From NCBI GenBank assembly GCA_014529385.2, contig CM043968.1, positions 7,269,648 to 7,333,647 of the forward strand: a DNA stretch of 64,000 nt, read 5' to 3'. Positions 47,133-59,263 of this stretch are shown one piece after another. The notes beneath the pieces are model-generated. The model saw only the letters and a program-made list of their open reading frames with translations. It was not told where the DNA came from and did not search any database. Within the stretch, counting starts at the first letter, position 1; each line of letters starts with the position of its first letter. The DNA is from Adiantum capillus-veneris (lineage: Eukaryota > Streptophyta > Polypodiopsida > Polypodiales > Pteridaceae). Both the position numbers and the translations under genes were made by a program.

Positions 47133-47990
47133 AATGAGCATAATGTGCACAATCGATTTGACTCTTCTCCATTGCCCCAACGCGTTGTCTTGCATTGAAG
47201 GAAATGGGAGCTAAGCCGAATGGTTACAATAGTGCGCATCGCCGACAAGGGAATAGGTTCAAGCATGTAAGTGGGAGTACGGTTTCCTCTTTTAGAGAAG
47301 AACATGGTTTTGTAGCTAGGGGAAATATTGGTGGTGTAATGCATGAAGCGTGACCCACCGGATTTCTCCCAAGCCGTAATACATTGGCGTTGTAGAAAAG
47401 CTTCATTCACTTGTGAGTCAATTGAAGCATCATGTAGCAAGTGTAATGCATCCCCTCTCCCAAACCACTTGTTTATGTCTTGCATCCATCCCGTGCTCAA
47501 GATTTTTCTTTTATGCGTCTTTTGAACTTTTTTGCTTGCTTCTCATGCAATTGTAGGAAGTCGATGTGAAGCATTTTGACGCATCTTTATCATGTACTCC
47601 ACAACCCTTTTCATGCCCATAACCTCAACTGGAAGAGATCCCGACTCAAGAAGTAGAAGCATATATGGTGTTTGTGTCTTAACTTGGAGAAAGTTTGTAA
47701 GAAAATGATTTTTAACATTCTCAAACTCTTTCCAAGTAGATGTTGAGATGCTCTTGGCCCAACTTCAACTGCATAAAGAAGAACCGGTGTCACCAATCCA
47801 TCAAAAAGATACTTCTTGAGAACCCAACACTTGATGTTTCCCACATTACACATGTTCTCGAATGCATAATATGATCTCTTTCCCACTTCAAAACAACACA
47901 TAACACATTCATGCCACCTGTGATTGGATGGAACCTCAAGGCCAAGGTACTTAAATATCTCAACAACTTCAAGTGTCTCATTGTTGTACA
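47131..47990 (-). mobile_element. LINE-B: truncated reverse LINE copy
   Basis: Read on the minus strand, it opens within the RT C-terminal region (YNNETLEVVEIFKYLGLE, KRSYYAFENMCN, HHICFYFLSRDLFQLRLWA) and continues into the 3' untranslated region, stopping at GCACATTATGCTCATTG. The last roughly 260 bp of the family 3' end is missing. Its 5' truncation point is joined to a CT-rich tract shared with the LINE-A tail. Confidence 0.9.
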
Positions 47991-48033
47991 TGGAGAAGAG
48001 AGAGGGAGATAGAGGGAGGGAGAGAGATACAGG

Positions 48034-48081
<48 letters not shown>
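47991..48081. repeat. GA-rich tract between LINE-B and LINE-A
   Basis: Imperfect GA-rich sequence (47992-48035) followed by perfect GA (48036-48081). On the minus strand it is the 3' (CT)n of LINE-A and, at the same time, the 5' flank of LINE-B. Confidence 0.93.
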
Positions 48082-48085
<4 letters not shown>

Positions 48086-48334
48086 ATTATCATCCTCAAA
48101 GATCAAATTTGACCTATGTGACCAAAGTTACATGTGATGTAGCATATGTATGGCTGATGAGTGACTCTCGATGCTCCAAATTTGTGGTGATGAGAGTCGC
48201 AATGGAGAGCCCACACTGTGGCTGGGAGAGAAAAGTGTGTAGGTCTGATTCTGGCTGAAAATGTGAGAGAAGAAAGTTCGGATTTGACCAAAATCTGAGC
48301 TTTCTAGTAGTCTGTGGTTCTCAGACTCTCGAAC

Positions 48335-49690
48335 TTACAGTAATGTGCACAATGGATTTGACTCTTCTCCATTTCCCCAACGCCCTCTCTCGCATCGAAG
48401 GAAATGGGAGCTAAGCCAAATGGCTACAATAGTGCGTATTGCTGACAAGGGGATAGGTTTAAGCATGTAAGTGTGAGTATAATTTCCTCTTTCAGCAAAG
48501 AACATAGTTTTGTAGTTGGGGGCAATATGGGTGGTGTAATGTATGAAGCGTGACCCACCAGATTTCTCCCAAGCCGTAATACATTGGTGTAATATAAAAT
48601 CTCCATTCACTTGGGAGTCAATTGAAGCATCATGTAGCAAGTGTAATGCATCCCATCTCCCAAACCACTTCTTTATGTCTTGCATCCATCCCGTGCTCAC
48701 GATCTTGCTTTTATGCGTCTTTTGAACTTTTTTGCTTGCTTTTCATGCAATTGTAGGAAGTCAATGTGAGGGGTTTTGATGCATCTTTATCATGTATTCC
48801 ACAACCCTTTCCATGCCCAAAACCTCCATTGGAATAGATCTCGAGTCAAAAAGTAGGAGCATATATGGTGTTTGTCTCTTAACTTGGAGAAAGTTTGTAA
48901 GAAACGATTTTGGACATCCTTAAACTCTTTCCAAGTAGACTTTGAGATGCTTCCGCCCCACACTTTAACTCCATAAACAAGAAAATGCATCAAAAATGTA
49001 CTTCTTGAGAAACCAACACTTGATGTTTCCCGCATTATACATGTTCTCAAATGCATAATATGCTCTCTTTCCCGCTTTCAAATGACACATAGCACATTCA
49101 TGCCACTTGTGATTGGATGGAGCCTCAAGGACAAGGTACTTAAAGCTCTCAACAACTTCAAGTGTCTCATTGTTGTACAGAATGCATGGCTTCTCCTTAT
49201 GGTTGGTTTTCACAAGCATAACCTTTGTTTTGGATTTATTCACAATCAACCCAATGTGCAAGCAAAATTCTCAAGGACAACCATAAGCTTTTGTGCATCT
49301 TCTAAAGTGTGTGCTATAAGCACTACATCATCTGCATATAACAAAAGCATGATTACCGCATTGCAAATAGTGACATCTTCAATGCCTTCTTCTTGCATAA
49401 AGTCAAGTACCATTTGTTCCAATTGATCGATGCATAGACCAAAGAGAGTGGTGACAATGGACATCCTTGTTTAACCCCAATAGTGCTTACAAAAATTGTT
49501 GAAATTCCTCTTTCCATGCGCAATTGAGACATCACCTTCTCATAGATTCGAGGAACCGCAAGCATAAAAACGCTTGGCACTTGGAGTTCTTTCATCCTTC
49601 TCCACAAATTGTTATATGGAGGAATTATATCAAAGGATTTCTTAAAGTCTACAAAACAACATTACAATCACTTGCCTTTCAACCGACTTT
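48335..49690 (-). pseudogene. LINE-A reverse transcriptase C-terminal half and 3' end
   Basis: Minus-strand blocks: MEESRLKGK, then (frame change) LWRRMKELQVPSVFML, GVKQGCPLSP, LLLYADDVVLIAHTLEDAQ with YADD at 49338-49327, SKTKVMLVKTNHKEKPC and LRDKHHICSYFLTRDLFQW. The region after 48790 includes the 3' end frame MSTGWMQDIKKWFGRWDALH. Several frameshifts separate the segments. Confidence 0.9.
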
Positions 49691-51490
49691 CCTCCATGAG
49701 AACACGAAGAGTGACAAGATGATCAATGGTGCTATGGCATCGACAAAAACCCACTTGTCTTTTTGTACGCTTGTCATTCACTTCAGCCCAATCACTCAAT
49801 TTTATCTCCATCATGCACCCAAATAAATTTTCCATAAGAGACCCAATCATTATAGTCCAATAGTTGTTTATATTCTTTACATCCCCTCCATTATACAAAG
49901 GCTTCACCCAATTAGTACTCCAATCATAAGGCATACCATGTTGAAGTGAAAGGTTGAATATATCACACATCCACTCATGGGTAGAATCTCCCATCCATTT
50001 GATCATCTCTGACTTGATACCTTGAAGATCTCTCGCTTTGCAAGTGGCTAACTTTTCAAGCCCATCGCATACATCCTCAATAGTAGAAAAAGAGAGCATA
50101 CATGAGAGTGAACCATAAAATGGCATATCTACAACATTTGGTTGCTCATATAATTGCCTACAATGTGTGTACATATATATATCCACAAGACTCAAGTTAC
50201 CAAAATTCTCAACCCACTTGCCCCTCAAGTTTCTCCAAAATCTTCCACATGCACGTGCCTTTTCTTGGACTGGAAAAAGTTGTTGCTTTACTTCCCATAT
50301 TATTCTCTTCTTTTGATTCAATGTCTTGTATGCATGCAAACAACTTTGATAGTTGTCTTTGTCCATAGTTGATTCAAGCTTTATCAAGGACTTTCGAGCA
50401 TCTTGACATTCTTTATCTAACCACCTTAAGGTTGCATGATCTATATTTGTTGATACCATGAAGATGCTTTATGGCAAAGCATTCTTTGACACAAGAACAA
50501 ATAACTTTCTTGAAAGCTTCGCATTTAGTTTCCAATGGTTCATCATATTGAAGCTTTGCCATCCATAAATTTTGCTCAACCATTTCAATGTACATTGGTG
50601 CCCGTTTGAAATCCATACATAGTGATAACTTCCCTTCCCTTTGGCTAAGACTATATGGCTTATTTGCTTACATCCGGTGATATTAGTCCGGTAGTTGTTT
50701 AGATTCTTTACATCCCCTCCTTTATGCAAAGGCTTAACCCAATTAGTACTCCAATCATAAGGCATACCATGTTGAAGTGCAAGGTTAAACATATCACACA
50801 TCCACTCATGGGTAAAATCTCCCATCCATTTGATCATATCCATCTTGATACCTTGAAGATCTCCTGCTTTCCGAGTGGCCAACTTTTCAAGCCCACCCCA
50901 TACATCCTCAATAGTAAAAAAAGAGAACATACATGGGAGTGAATCATAAAATGGTCTTTTTTCATCATTTTCTTGCTCATATAATTGCCTACAATGTGAG
51001 TACATATTCACAAGACTCAAGGTACCAAAATTCTCAATCCGCTTGCCCCTCAAGTTTCTCCAAAATCTTCCACATGCATGTGCGTTTTCTTGGACTTGAA
51101 AAATTTGTTGCTTTACTTCCCATCTTCTTCTCTTCTTTTGAACCAATGCCTTGTATGTATGCAAATGACTTTGATAATTGTTGTTGTCCATAGTTGCATC
51201 AAGATTTATCAAGGACTTTCAAGCATCTTGACATTCTTTATCAAACCACCTTTTGTGTGATCTATCTTTGTTGATACCATAGAGATGCTTTATGGCAAAG
51301 CATTCTTCGGCACAAGAACAAATAACTTTTTTGAAAGCTTCCCATTTATTTTTCAATGGTGTGTCATATTGAAGCTTTGTCATCCATAATTTTTTTCAAC
51401 CATTTTTAATATACATTGGTGCCCATTTGAAATCCATACATAGTGATAATTTCTCTTCCCTTTGGCTAAGGTTATTATGCTTAGTTGCTT
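49668..51490 (-). pseudogene. LINE-A tandemly duplicated endonuclease-RT junction region
   Basis: Two head-to-tail units of about 0.8 kb: 51490-50690 and 50690-49860 on the minus strand. Each starts with LSQRE.KLSLCMDFK and includes CGRFWRNLRGK, HEWMCD.FNL, LQHGMPYDWSTNWVKPL and GGDVKN.NNY. At the junction, unit 1 breaks just after NNYRT and restarts at the LSQRE block. The units differ at many positions (for example EQENDEKRPFYDS against EQPNVVDMPFYGS), more than expected for a fresh duplication, so they probably came from different LINE copies. Confidence 0.85.
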
Positions 51491-52260
51491 GTCCATATGA
51501 AAGGTCAATACATAAGATCTGATGGTCTAATTCCGGGCTCCATTGGCCAAACATAAAACTCTTTATGCGATACATGATGGCTTCAAAGAGTAGCATATAG
51601 TCAATCACATTATCCCCATTATGTTTTCTAAATGTAAATCCATTGGTTCCACTCCACAAAGGTTCACCATTGGCAATGAGAACACCCGTGCTATTACACA
51701 TGTGTAAAAGTAACTTTCCATAGTGATCCGGCTCTTTCTCATCCATTGAAGTATGATCATACAAGTGAACTTCCTCCCAACTCCCTTGAAATGTATAGCA
51801 TATCAAATTGTTGAGTATGATGTTGCAATATTTTTGTGCAAGCATTCATATTCCTAAATACAATAATATCACCTTCGCCTTTAAAATAAGCAACGTCCTC
51901 TTCTAAATCACAAAATGGATGATCTCTATCCATGCAAGCATAAAAGGGGTTATTATGTTGAAGAATATAGCAACCGGCTATAAAATAGGTGCTTTTTTGT
52001 GTCATAATTTTCAGCCCTACACAACGTTTGTACTTCTCATCTTTCACAATTGATACAAAATCTTTCAATCCTTTCTTAAACATACATGCTACCCCTCCTT
52101 GCCCTGTTCGTTGCTTGAGATTCTTTGACCACATCAATGAATATACATTGTAATCCTCCAAGCCCTTAATCCTTTGTGTATCATGCTCCCAAGTTTCAAT
52201 AAGTACAACATCGGGTTTTGCTTGTTAGTTCATTAATGCCAACCCTTGCATTCCATGGGT
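51396..52260 (-). pseudogene. LINE-A endonuclease
   Basis: Minus-strand blocks: GLEDYNVYSLMWSK, GQGGVACMFKKGLKDF, FIAGCYI, GDIIVFRNMNAC (the GDMNA block, here with Arg-Asn), NVIDYMLLFEAIMYRI and LDHQILCIDL. A frameshift lies near 51790. The GDxNA Asp is changed to Asn, which would damage catalysis. Confidence 0.85.
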
Positions 52261-52311
52261 ATCAATTGCAATTCCAAAAGCATATTTTCAATTGTAACTC
52301 GGCCTCATAGG

Positions 52312-52872
52312 TCACACATCCCTATTTGCTAAAGGGACTTGCCTCCTCCTTGGGCATATTTTCTTTGTGAGAGATCTCCTTGTTTTCTTATTATTTTTCT
52401 CATATGCCTTGCAGCACATATTTTGTTGCTTAATAGTGCGATCTTCACATACAAAACATTTTGTATTCCTCAAATAGACCCAACTATTATCAAGGATAAT
52501 CTTTGGTTTGGTCTCATCCGGCATGGTGCATACAATTGGCGGTTCTCCCGAGCAAAGAGCTCCTTGATTACCCACTCTATGTGCTCCATAGACCACAACT
52601 CCGAGCATGCCAAAGTGGGTTTTGAAGGAATCTTTGATAACAATGGCAAGAGAAGGATGCACCTGTAACTTCTCTTTGGGAATTCCACGAATGACAATGT
52701 TCTTGGAGCATCGATCTCGTTCCTTCAACTCCTCCACATCCACATTCTCAACATTCTTTGTTTGAGCCATAGCTTGCATGAGGGAGGAACTAGGAACCAC
52801 ATTGCTACCACATACATCAGCCCAAGACTTGTTTGTGCATACATTTTTCATGTCGCATACATCTCGGCTCAT
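52312..52872 (-). pseudogene. LINE-A ORF1, 5'-truncated
   Basis: An open frame of 186 codons: VCTNKSWADVCGSN, KNIVIRGIPKEKLQV (RRM-like), VVVYGAHRVG, MPDETKPKIILDNSWVYLR and CFVCEDRTIKQQ, with a basic tail. It lacks the coiled-coil N-terminus present in LINE-F, because the copy begins in the middle of ORF1. The ATG at its start is internal to the family ORF1, not a native start. Confidence 0.85.
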
Positions 52873-52875
52873 GGT

Positions 52876-52878
<3 letters not shown>

Positions 52879-52922
<44 letters not shown>
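52879..52922. repeat. (GA)n at the 5' truncation of LINE-A
   Basis: A perfect GA run abutting the first LINE base. Confidence 0.95.
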
Positions 52923-52925
<3 letters not shown>

Positions 52926-53114
52926 GGGAGAAAAAGAGGGGATTAGTGTATTATTTAATTTTGATGATGAGAAGCATGATATTTTGTAAGGGTTAAGAGA
53001 TCATTTTTGGTGGCAATGAACCTCTAAGGAGGATTGTATATAAGCCAACTTTTATAACCCTAAAACAACTTTTGAATTAATCAAACTATTGTGTCCATTG
53101 TGTTGTGTATGTGT

Positions 53115-53118
<4 letters not shown>

Positions 53119-53179
<61 letters not shown>
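53119..53179. repeat. (GA)n microsatellite
   Basis: A perfect GA run; the flanks show no LINE similarity. Confidence 0.95.
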
Positions 53180-53181
<2 letters not shown>

Positions 53182-53734
53182 CTTATCTCTTCGCTACACG
53201 TGGTACAAAGAAGCTATTGCAAAGTTGACCCCACCAACAAATTAGCAATGGCAAGGGCTACGCTCCAATGCCAAGCTTGCAAAGTTTTGGCTCCGTCACG
53301 AGGCGAGCTCCCACGAGCTTCCGAGTGAGTTATCTTGCAAATCGTGTATCTTTTTTGCGAGTTCTTTATACCGATGGGTTCACGGTGAGTAGAGCTACAT
53401 GTTAGGACCATAATCGGTCACTTGTAATACAATGTATGTCTTCATATTTTTTGCTGCACGGAGTGGTTACATGCAGGATATCAGGTTAGAGTCCATAGGC
53501 TAGTGACCTCTTGGTAAGTAGAGTGTGCCCTATGAGTTTCATGGAAATTTGAGCATATTTGGTCTTGATTCGGAGAGTGTAAGCGTTGTAGGCTGAGTTG
53601 CATTCATGAGCACATAGTATGTCCAAGTTTGAATTGTCTTAGAAGGTAGAGTAGGTGATTGACAACCATCCACTTATTTCCATAGCTTGATTAAGCGTAA
53701 GAAAACAATAAATCCCATTACTAATTGTGCTTTG
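53180..53734. other. intergenic, no gene recognised
   Basis: No long frame, element end or RNA gene recognised. Confidence 0.45.
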
Positions 53735-53791
53735 GACTACTCCATCAAAGCTTTGGAGTTATTGATCTCTCAAAGCTTTGATGGAGTAGTC
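53735..53791. repeat. perfect 21-bp inverted repeat
   Basis: Arms 53735-53755 and 53771-53791 are exact reverse complements around a 15-bp loop. The arms contain CATCAAAGCTTTG. It would form a strong hairpin in DNA or RNA. Confidence 0.95.
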
Positions 53792-55195
53792 ACCAGGGCT
53801 ACTATAGCAACAACAACAGAGCGTCCTCCTTCTAGTGTGTTCCCAAACTGAGTTAGAGAAGGTCCCTTTTATAGAGTTTTGGTGCTTCCTTGCCTCCCAA
53901 GCTTGCCCATACCTCCCTAGGGCATTCCCTATTGTTATTACAAGTTGGATAGGTGTCACAAGTCTCATTACTTGCCAATGAAGGTGTCAAGTGACAACTC
54001 CCTAAGCCTCGATACCAAATTTGGGTGCCTCACCTCATGTAACCCCATGTTTAGAGTCAATATTTCCAAAAGAGACGGGTCCGTGGTTATGGGCCATTAT
54101 ATGGGTATCCATGCACATGCACATGCACATGCACATACATGACCATGCACATGCATACACATACATACCTAAGGAAGTTGCTTTTAAAAGATGAGCTTGA
54201 GGACAACAAACTAAGGTGTTAGATGCACATATCTACTATATTTAGTAGTTTTTGGAGAAGACAACTATTTTTATGGAGATTTAGGGTGGGGTAGATTTAG
54301 ATGAGACGATCGCATCTAACTAGGTGCAAGCACCTGATCAAAACTTACTATTTTTGGACAAAAGTGACAAAAAGTAAAAAAGTTCATTTTTGAAAATCCT
54401 ACATTAACACATACATAAGTAACTCACAAGAAGTGAAAAAACTGCCAAAAATTAGAAACTTTCTATTTATGACCCAAATGGTCTGATAATGTGAGTAAAC
54501 CTTTTAGACTCTTCTAGACCTAAACTACGGCTATCATGCTAGTTTGGTTGTGGTTCGGTTGGTTGTGGTTCGAGAAAGTTTCCCTTTGAAAAAAAGGTGC
54601 TTAAGGGAAATTTTAAGAACCTATATGGTGAGCTAACAATAGCTTTATGATGCTATGTAAAGGATTTTTTGTTTTGATTATAATTTTTTACCTTTGTTTT
54701 GACTCATTAAAGCCTTTAATGTATCATGGATGTTCCATAAGAGTCCTCTATCATATACAAACATAGTTGTAACTTGAGACTGACCAAAAGTGTATTTTGA
54801 TATTGGTTCAATAAATTGGGCAGCTTTTAGCTAAGATATTGCAAACTATACTCTTGGATGGCTTTCCTTTTTTATTCATAGTTGCATTCATCTTCATCAT
54901 ATGTCTCACCATGCACCTTCCATGGATTACGAGGGCAAAAAAGGGTGAATTCCCTCTTTACCCTTTTTATGTACCCCTACAATGGTAGGTCTCAATGCCT
55001 CAATTGGATTTCTCTCTTCAAGATTGATAGATGAACCTTGTGCACACCCTTCTAAACCTATACTAGCACCCCCCTCAGGATGCAACAAGGTGTGAATGCT
55101 TTATAGTCAACAACTTCAAAAATGCATGTGCTTGCTCCTGCAAGCAGTACAAACATAATGCTAAGACATTTTGAACTTGCTAACTAAATATAGAT
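53792..55195. other. intergenic, with a short CATGCA array
   Basis: Contains (CACATG)n-type repeats at about 54108-54166, alternating purine-pyrimidine. No gene recognised. Confidence 0.6.
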
Positions 55196-55199
55196 TAAT

Positions 55200-55660
55200 A
55201 AAACTATTACTAAGTACTATGATAGTCTTCAATACTACTAACAAACTACTTTCTTTATGAGTACTACTTAGTACTAACAACTGCCAATTGACTTTGTGTA
55301 CCAAGTAGTATACAAATAGTATTAGCGATGCCATAGTACTTAAGAGTAAGAAGTTGTATAGTCTTAACCTCTATCACTCTGAGGAAATATTACTAGCTAT
55401 ATACTATAACTATTCAATGCTATTATACTACTAAAATAGTGTTTTCTTGATGAGAATATTGCTAACACAATGGTAGCATAGTACTAACAAGTAAGATGTT
55501 GTATAGTACTAACCTCTATCATTTGGACAAAATACTACTAACTATATACTATAACTATTTAATGCGAATAAAGTACTCAATAGTACTAAAATAATGTTTT
55601 CTTAATGAGAATATTGCTAACGTAGTGACAACATAGTACTAACCTCTATAACTATGAGCT
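55200..55660. repeat. AT-rich tandem repeat, about 145-bp period
   Basis: GTTGTATAGT.(C/T)TAACCTCTATCA recurs at 55353 and 55498. The segments ACTATATACTATAACTATT and GTTTTCTT.ATGAGAATATTGCTAAC also recur. About two and a half diverged units, rich in TAGTACTA palindromes. Confidence 0.85.
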
Positions 55661-55739
55661 CTATGCAATCACATTTGAAGGCTAAAAAGCTCTATATAGT
55701 GAGAGAGTTATAATGCAAAGTACCAAACTAGATGCATAG

Positions 55740-56110
55740 TGTCAATTTTTGAAGTTTTTTTGTATACTAAAAAGTACCCCATTTGGTATTATGCAATATG
55801 CAAAAATGTTTCCTATTTGGTACTAAGAATTCAGTTAGGTACTATTGAATGTGCAAAAAGGTACCCAATTTGGTATTATGGATCTAGTTTGGTACTATGC
55901 GTGGTGCTTTTAGTGTGCATGCATAGTACATTAGGGATCCATAGTTCCAATCTGGTACTTTTGGGCACCACTCAGTAGTGTGATACCAAATTGGGTTTTG
56001 GAAATAGATTTGGTGCTTTAAGTATATCCTGCAAAGTACCAAATTGGATGCATAGTACCAACTTTGGCACTTTGTTATATCCACAAAACCCAGTTTGGTA
56101 TTTATCATAT
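55740..56110. repeat. irregular TTTGGTA repeat region
   Basis: Short units built on (A/C)(A/T)TTTGGTA(C/T)TATG and its complement TACCAAATT recur about ten times on both strands without a fixed period. Confidence 0.75.
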
Positions 56111-56129
56111 CCAGATATATTTATCATAT

Positions 56130-57060
56130 CCAGATGGTATACTTCAAGGATGATTTCAATCAAATGTGCCCGAAAAAGTTTGGGCACGCAAAAGAAGATC
56201 CATATACATGCTCCATTTGTAGTACACATAGTGACACATGTGAGTGTTCTGCAAGCCAGACAATTTTTCAGCACATAAGTAACTTGTTGAATTTTATATT
56301 GTACCCTCATCCAAGGATCATTAATATCATGCAAAGAGACACTTGCTTGGATAGATCCCTACATGTGGTGTAAGAAAGTTATCATTCTACCCAGACGAGA
56401 TCGCAATAGATAGCAGGGAGGTGACTTTTAAGATATTTAAGGTTAATGCCAAAGAAAAAGAGAAGAAGAGAAAGGACTTAGTCGTGGAAAGGATAAAAAA
56501 GGAAACTTTCATTCATCTTTTTTCAAATATTCTGAAAAGCTTCGTCAAGCATGACTTTGTCTTTAGGTAGCAGACTCTAGAATTTAAAGATTGCTTGTTT
56601 ACGTTTCCTAGAGATGTTGTGGTTTTTGTTGTTGGTTTTGCAAAGAGTTATAGCTTTAAAGTGCAGCATGAGATCCATTCCATGCATTGGTGGTCAACAC
56701 ATGTAACAATACTGGTGCATATCTCTTATATGAGAAATTCATTAGGATCTATTGAAGACTCTACATTTTTACATATCAAATGAGATAATCTCCATGACAC
56801 GCTCTTTGCTCAACATTGTTTTATGATGCGTGATGTTAGCAGCACCAACGGGAAGCAGTGGATGGCCTTCAATGATGCTATGTTAGCATACATTGCTTCA
56901 TATTTTTTTGATAGACATATCATTTGTATATGCACTTTTGATGTATTTACGGGCTTTACATGAGTTCCAAATTGTATATTTGATGCTACCATGATGCCTA
57001 GGACCTTTAGAGATGCATACAATTATATGCATCTCATGGATAGCCGGCTATATTTTTGAT
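56130..57060 (+). pseudogene. degenerate DDE-type transposase-like gene, copy 2
   Basis: Plus-strand blocks in family order: a Cys-rich segment (CPKKFGHAKEDPYTCSIC then CEC, about 56168-56265), PHPRI, FRDVVVFVVGFAKSYSFKV with EIHSMHWWSTHVTILVHI (56613-56730) and HDTLFAQHCFMMRDV (about 56793-56840). They align with copy 1 on the minus strand at 36060-35800. The VVDF Asp of copy 1 is Gly here (VVGF). The WSDG and GHxKG blocks are not recognisable, so the 3' part is lost or decayed. Confidence 0.65.
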
Positions 57061-59260
57061 GCCCTAGGTATAAAAGTTAAAGTTAGGTAATTTTTCACTT
57101 ATCCTCTTGAGAGTAGAGATTTCATGGAAAGCAAAGAAGGTGGAGATGGTGATGCTTATAGTGGGTCTTCCTCTTGTGCTTCCACTCTTTCTATGACATG
57201 CAATGGCTAAGTGATATGGTTCTTCTATCTCTTTGTCATTTGTGTTAATGGTGTGTGGTTTAGTGTTAATTAGTCTCTAATTATTGCTTTTCACTCTTAT
57301 TTCTCTTCTCCTTCATTTGATTTGTGATCTCATTGGGTTTTTGATTTATGTGTGTGAGTGATTGATGAGAGTGTACACCATTGTCCACTTGATTGGTGAG
57401 ATTACAGTAGATTAAAGAGTATACATTGAGTAGCACTCTCTGTTAGCATTGCATTCCCTTCTTCTTCTCTATCTGGAGTAGGATCCTCTTCTTGCACATT
57501 CTCTTGACTCCATGCCTCCCATTAGAAGAAATTTGGACTCAATTCTGGGCCCTGTAAGAAACGCAAACTCAGCATAGAGAGAGGTAATTCTAGAAAATAA
57601 AAAATTATTTTTTTGGAATTTTATTTCTGATAGTACATGTGTAAAAGTTTTCTCAAGCACTTAAATACATGCTCATACAAAATGCTTTTCGAGAGTGTAT
57701 ACAAAAATCCATGTCTAGAATCTTAATGAGTGATGTGATGTGCAATGAGAGAAAACACATAAGAAATGTTTTTAAAATACAAAAAGAATACCACATATGC
57801 ATCGAGAACATCCAAAAAGCTTAGGGTAGCACTTTAAAACACTCAAATCTGACGTTCTAGCTCAAGATATAGCCTTTTTAAGCCTAGGCCCTTAGGGGGT
57901 CAGAATCAACTAGAAGTCCAAGAGACTCGTATTCATAGTCTTAAATAGTACCTATCAATCACTATCAAGTATGATCTATTCAAATTTGAATTGCGAGTAG
58001 CTCATAAAAATGTGATTGATGGTTGCGAGATGCACACCCACAAGTACCTCACTTTATAGGATAGCAACAACGGGTCATGAAAAGGTGCTCGACGCTTGTG
58101 CAAGATGTCACTATCAAGCACGTTACTTTTTTGGTGACAAAATGATAATTTCACCAAAATGGTTTTCATGGACATTTTCAAAAATGAGGAAAAGGGCTTT
58201 TTCTACGTAACGTTAGCCTTCTTCCTATTGGTTGAGGAGCATTCTCTCACTAGAGCTAAAAGGCCCAATAATGAGTCCATTTCTTTCCTAATGATGCACT
58301 AGCTGGGTTTTGATCCATCGAATTGACATTATCTCTGTGGATTGAGCTATGCTACAAGTCCCCAACATTGGCATTGTTGTTGCCAAGGAGTCGATTGCCT
58401 AAGCTAGAGGAGTCATTAGTGTGTGAAAGAGTCCCTAATCACCAAGTAGAAGAGGTTAGGTTTTACGTTAGGTTTTGGTGATGATGAATGATTGATTTAT
58501 GATGAGATAGGCTTTAAAGATTGTCTGTATTTTTCACGTTTTCTCTCTTTTTCACTGATTGATCACTATTTTGTGACTAATTTACTAAAAATTTGTGTGC
58601 TAAACATGTGTGTATTCCTAATTAGAGGTTTGGACATCACTCTTTTGAAAAAAAATTGCAAAAAGATTATGTGGATTTGAGTGTGTAATTAAAGGATTTT
58701 CACTAATTATCCTCTCTTATTACTCACTAATTACTTGTGATTTTATTGTTATGCATGGAGAAATCAAGCATCACGGATGTGTTTAGTTTCCATGGATTTT
58801 ATACTACACATAAGTCTTTGATGTTTGGTTATTTATAGGTGAATTACAGTTAAGCGGTTGCTAAATACACATGTGTGTAGCATCATTGGAGTTGAAATTT
58901 AATGCAATTCTTGATGTAATTGTGAGTGCACTAACCTACTCATTTGCTGATTTATGTGCAAGTTTTTATTAAAGATTAGGTGCAATTTTATGTGCATTAG
59001 TGTGTGCCTATGTGTAGGAAAAGTGTACACATTTGAGTGCATATGTAAAGCAATTTTGATGCCAATCAATTAATGTGAAGCAATCGAATGTTTGTGGTTG
59101 TTGCATTCATTATGGTATATGGTTTTGAGTATTCAAATAGCATCGTTATGTCGTCAAAATTGCGCTAGAATTATGTGTGTGTAAGCTTGTTAAGTGTGTG
59201 CTAATTGTGCATATTTACACACTTGGTAATTCAATTGAATGAATGAATTAATGACACGTG
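57061..59260. other. AT-rich intergenic stretch
   Basis: No frame above 65 codons and no recognised element. Confidence 0.5.
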
Positions 59261-59263
59261 AAA

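Larger units (their letters stand above)
48082..52880 (-). mobile_element. LINE-A: long reverse LINE copy with (CT)n on both sides
   Basis: Runs from a 5' truncation point inside ORF1 (TGACACCATGAGCC at 52880-52867) to the family 3' end ATAATAAAATC at 48082. A CT tract flanks it on the same strand at both ends (52879-52922 upstream, 48036-48081 downstream). Its middle carries a tandem duplication of the endonuclease-RT junction region. Similar to LINE-F throughout, with different stops and an intact YADD. Confidence 0.92.
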
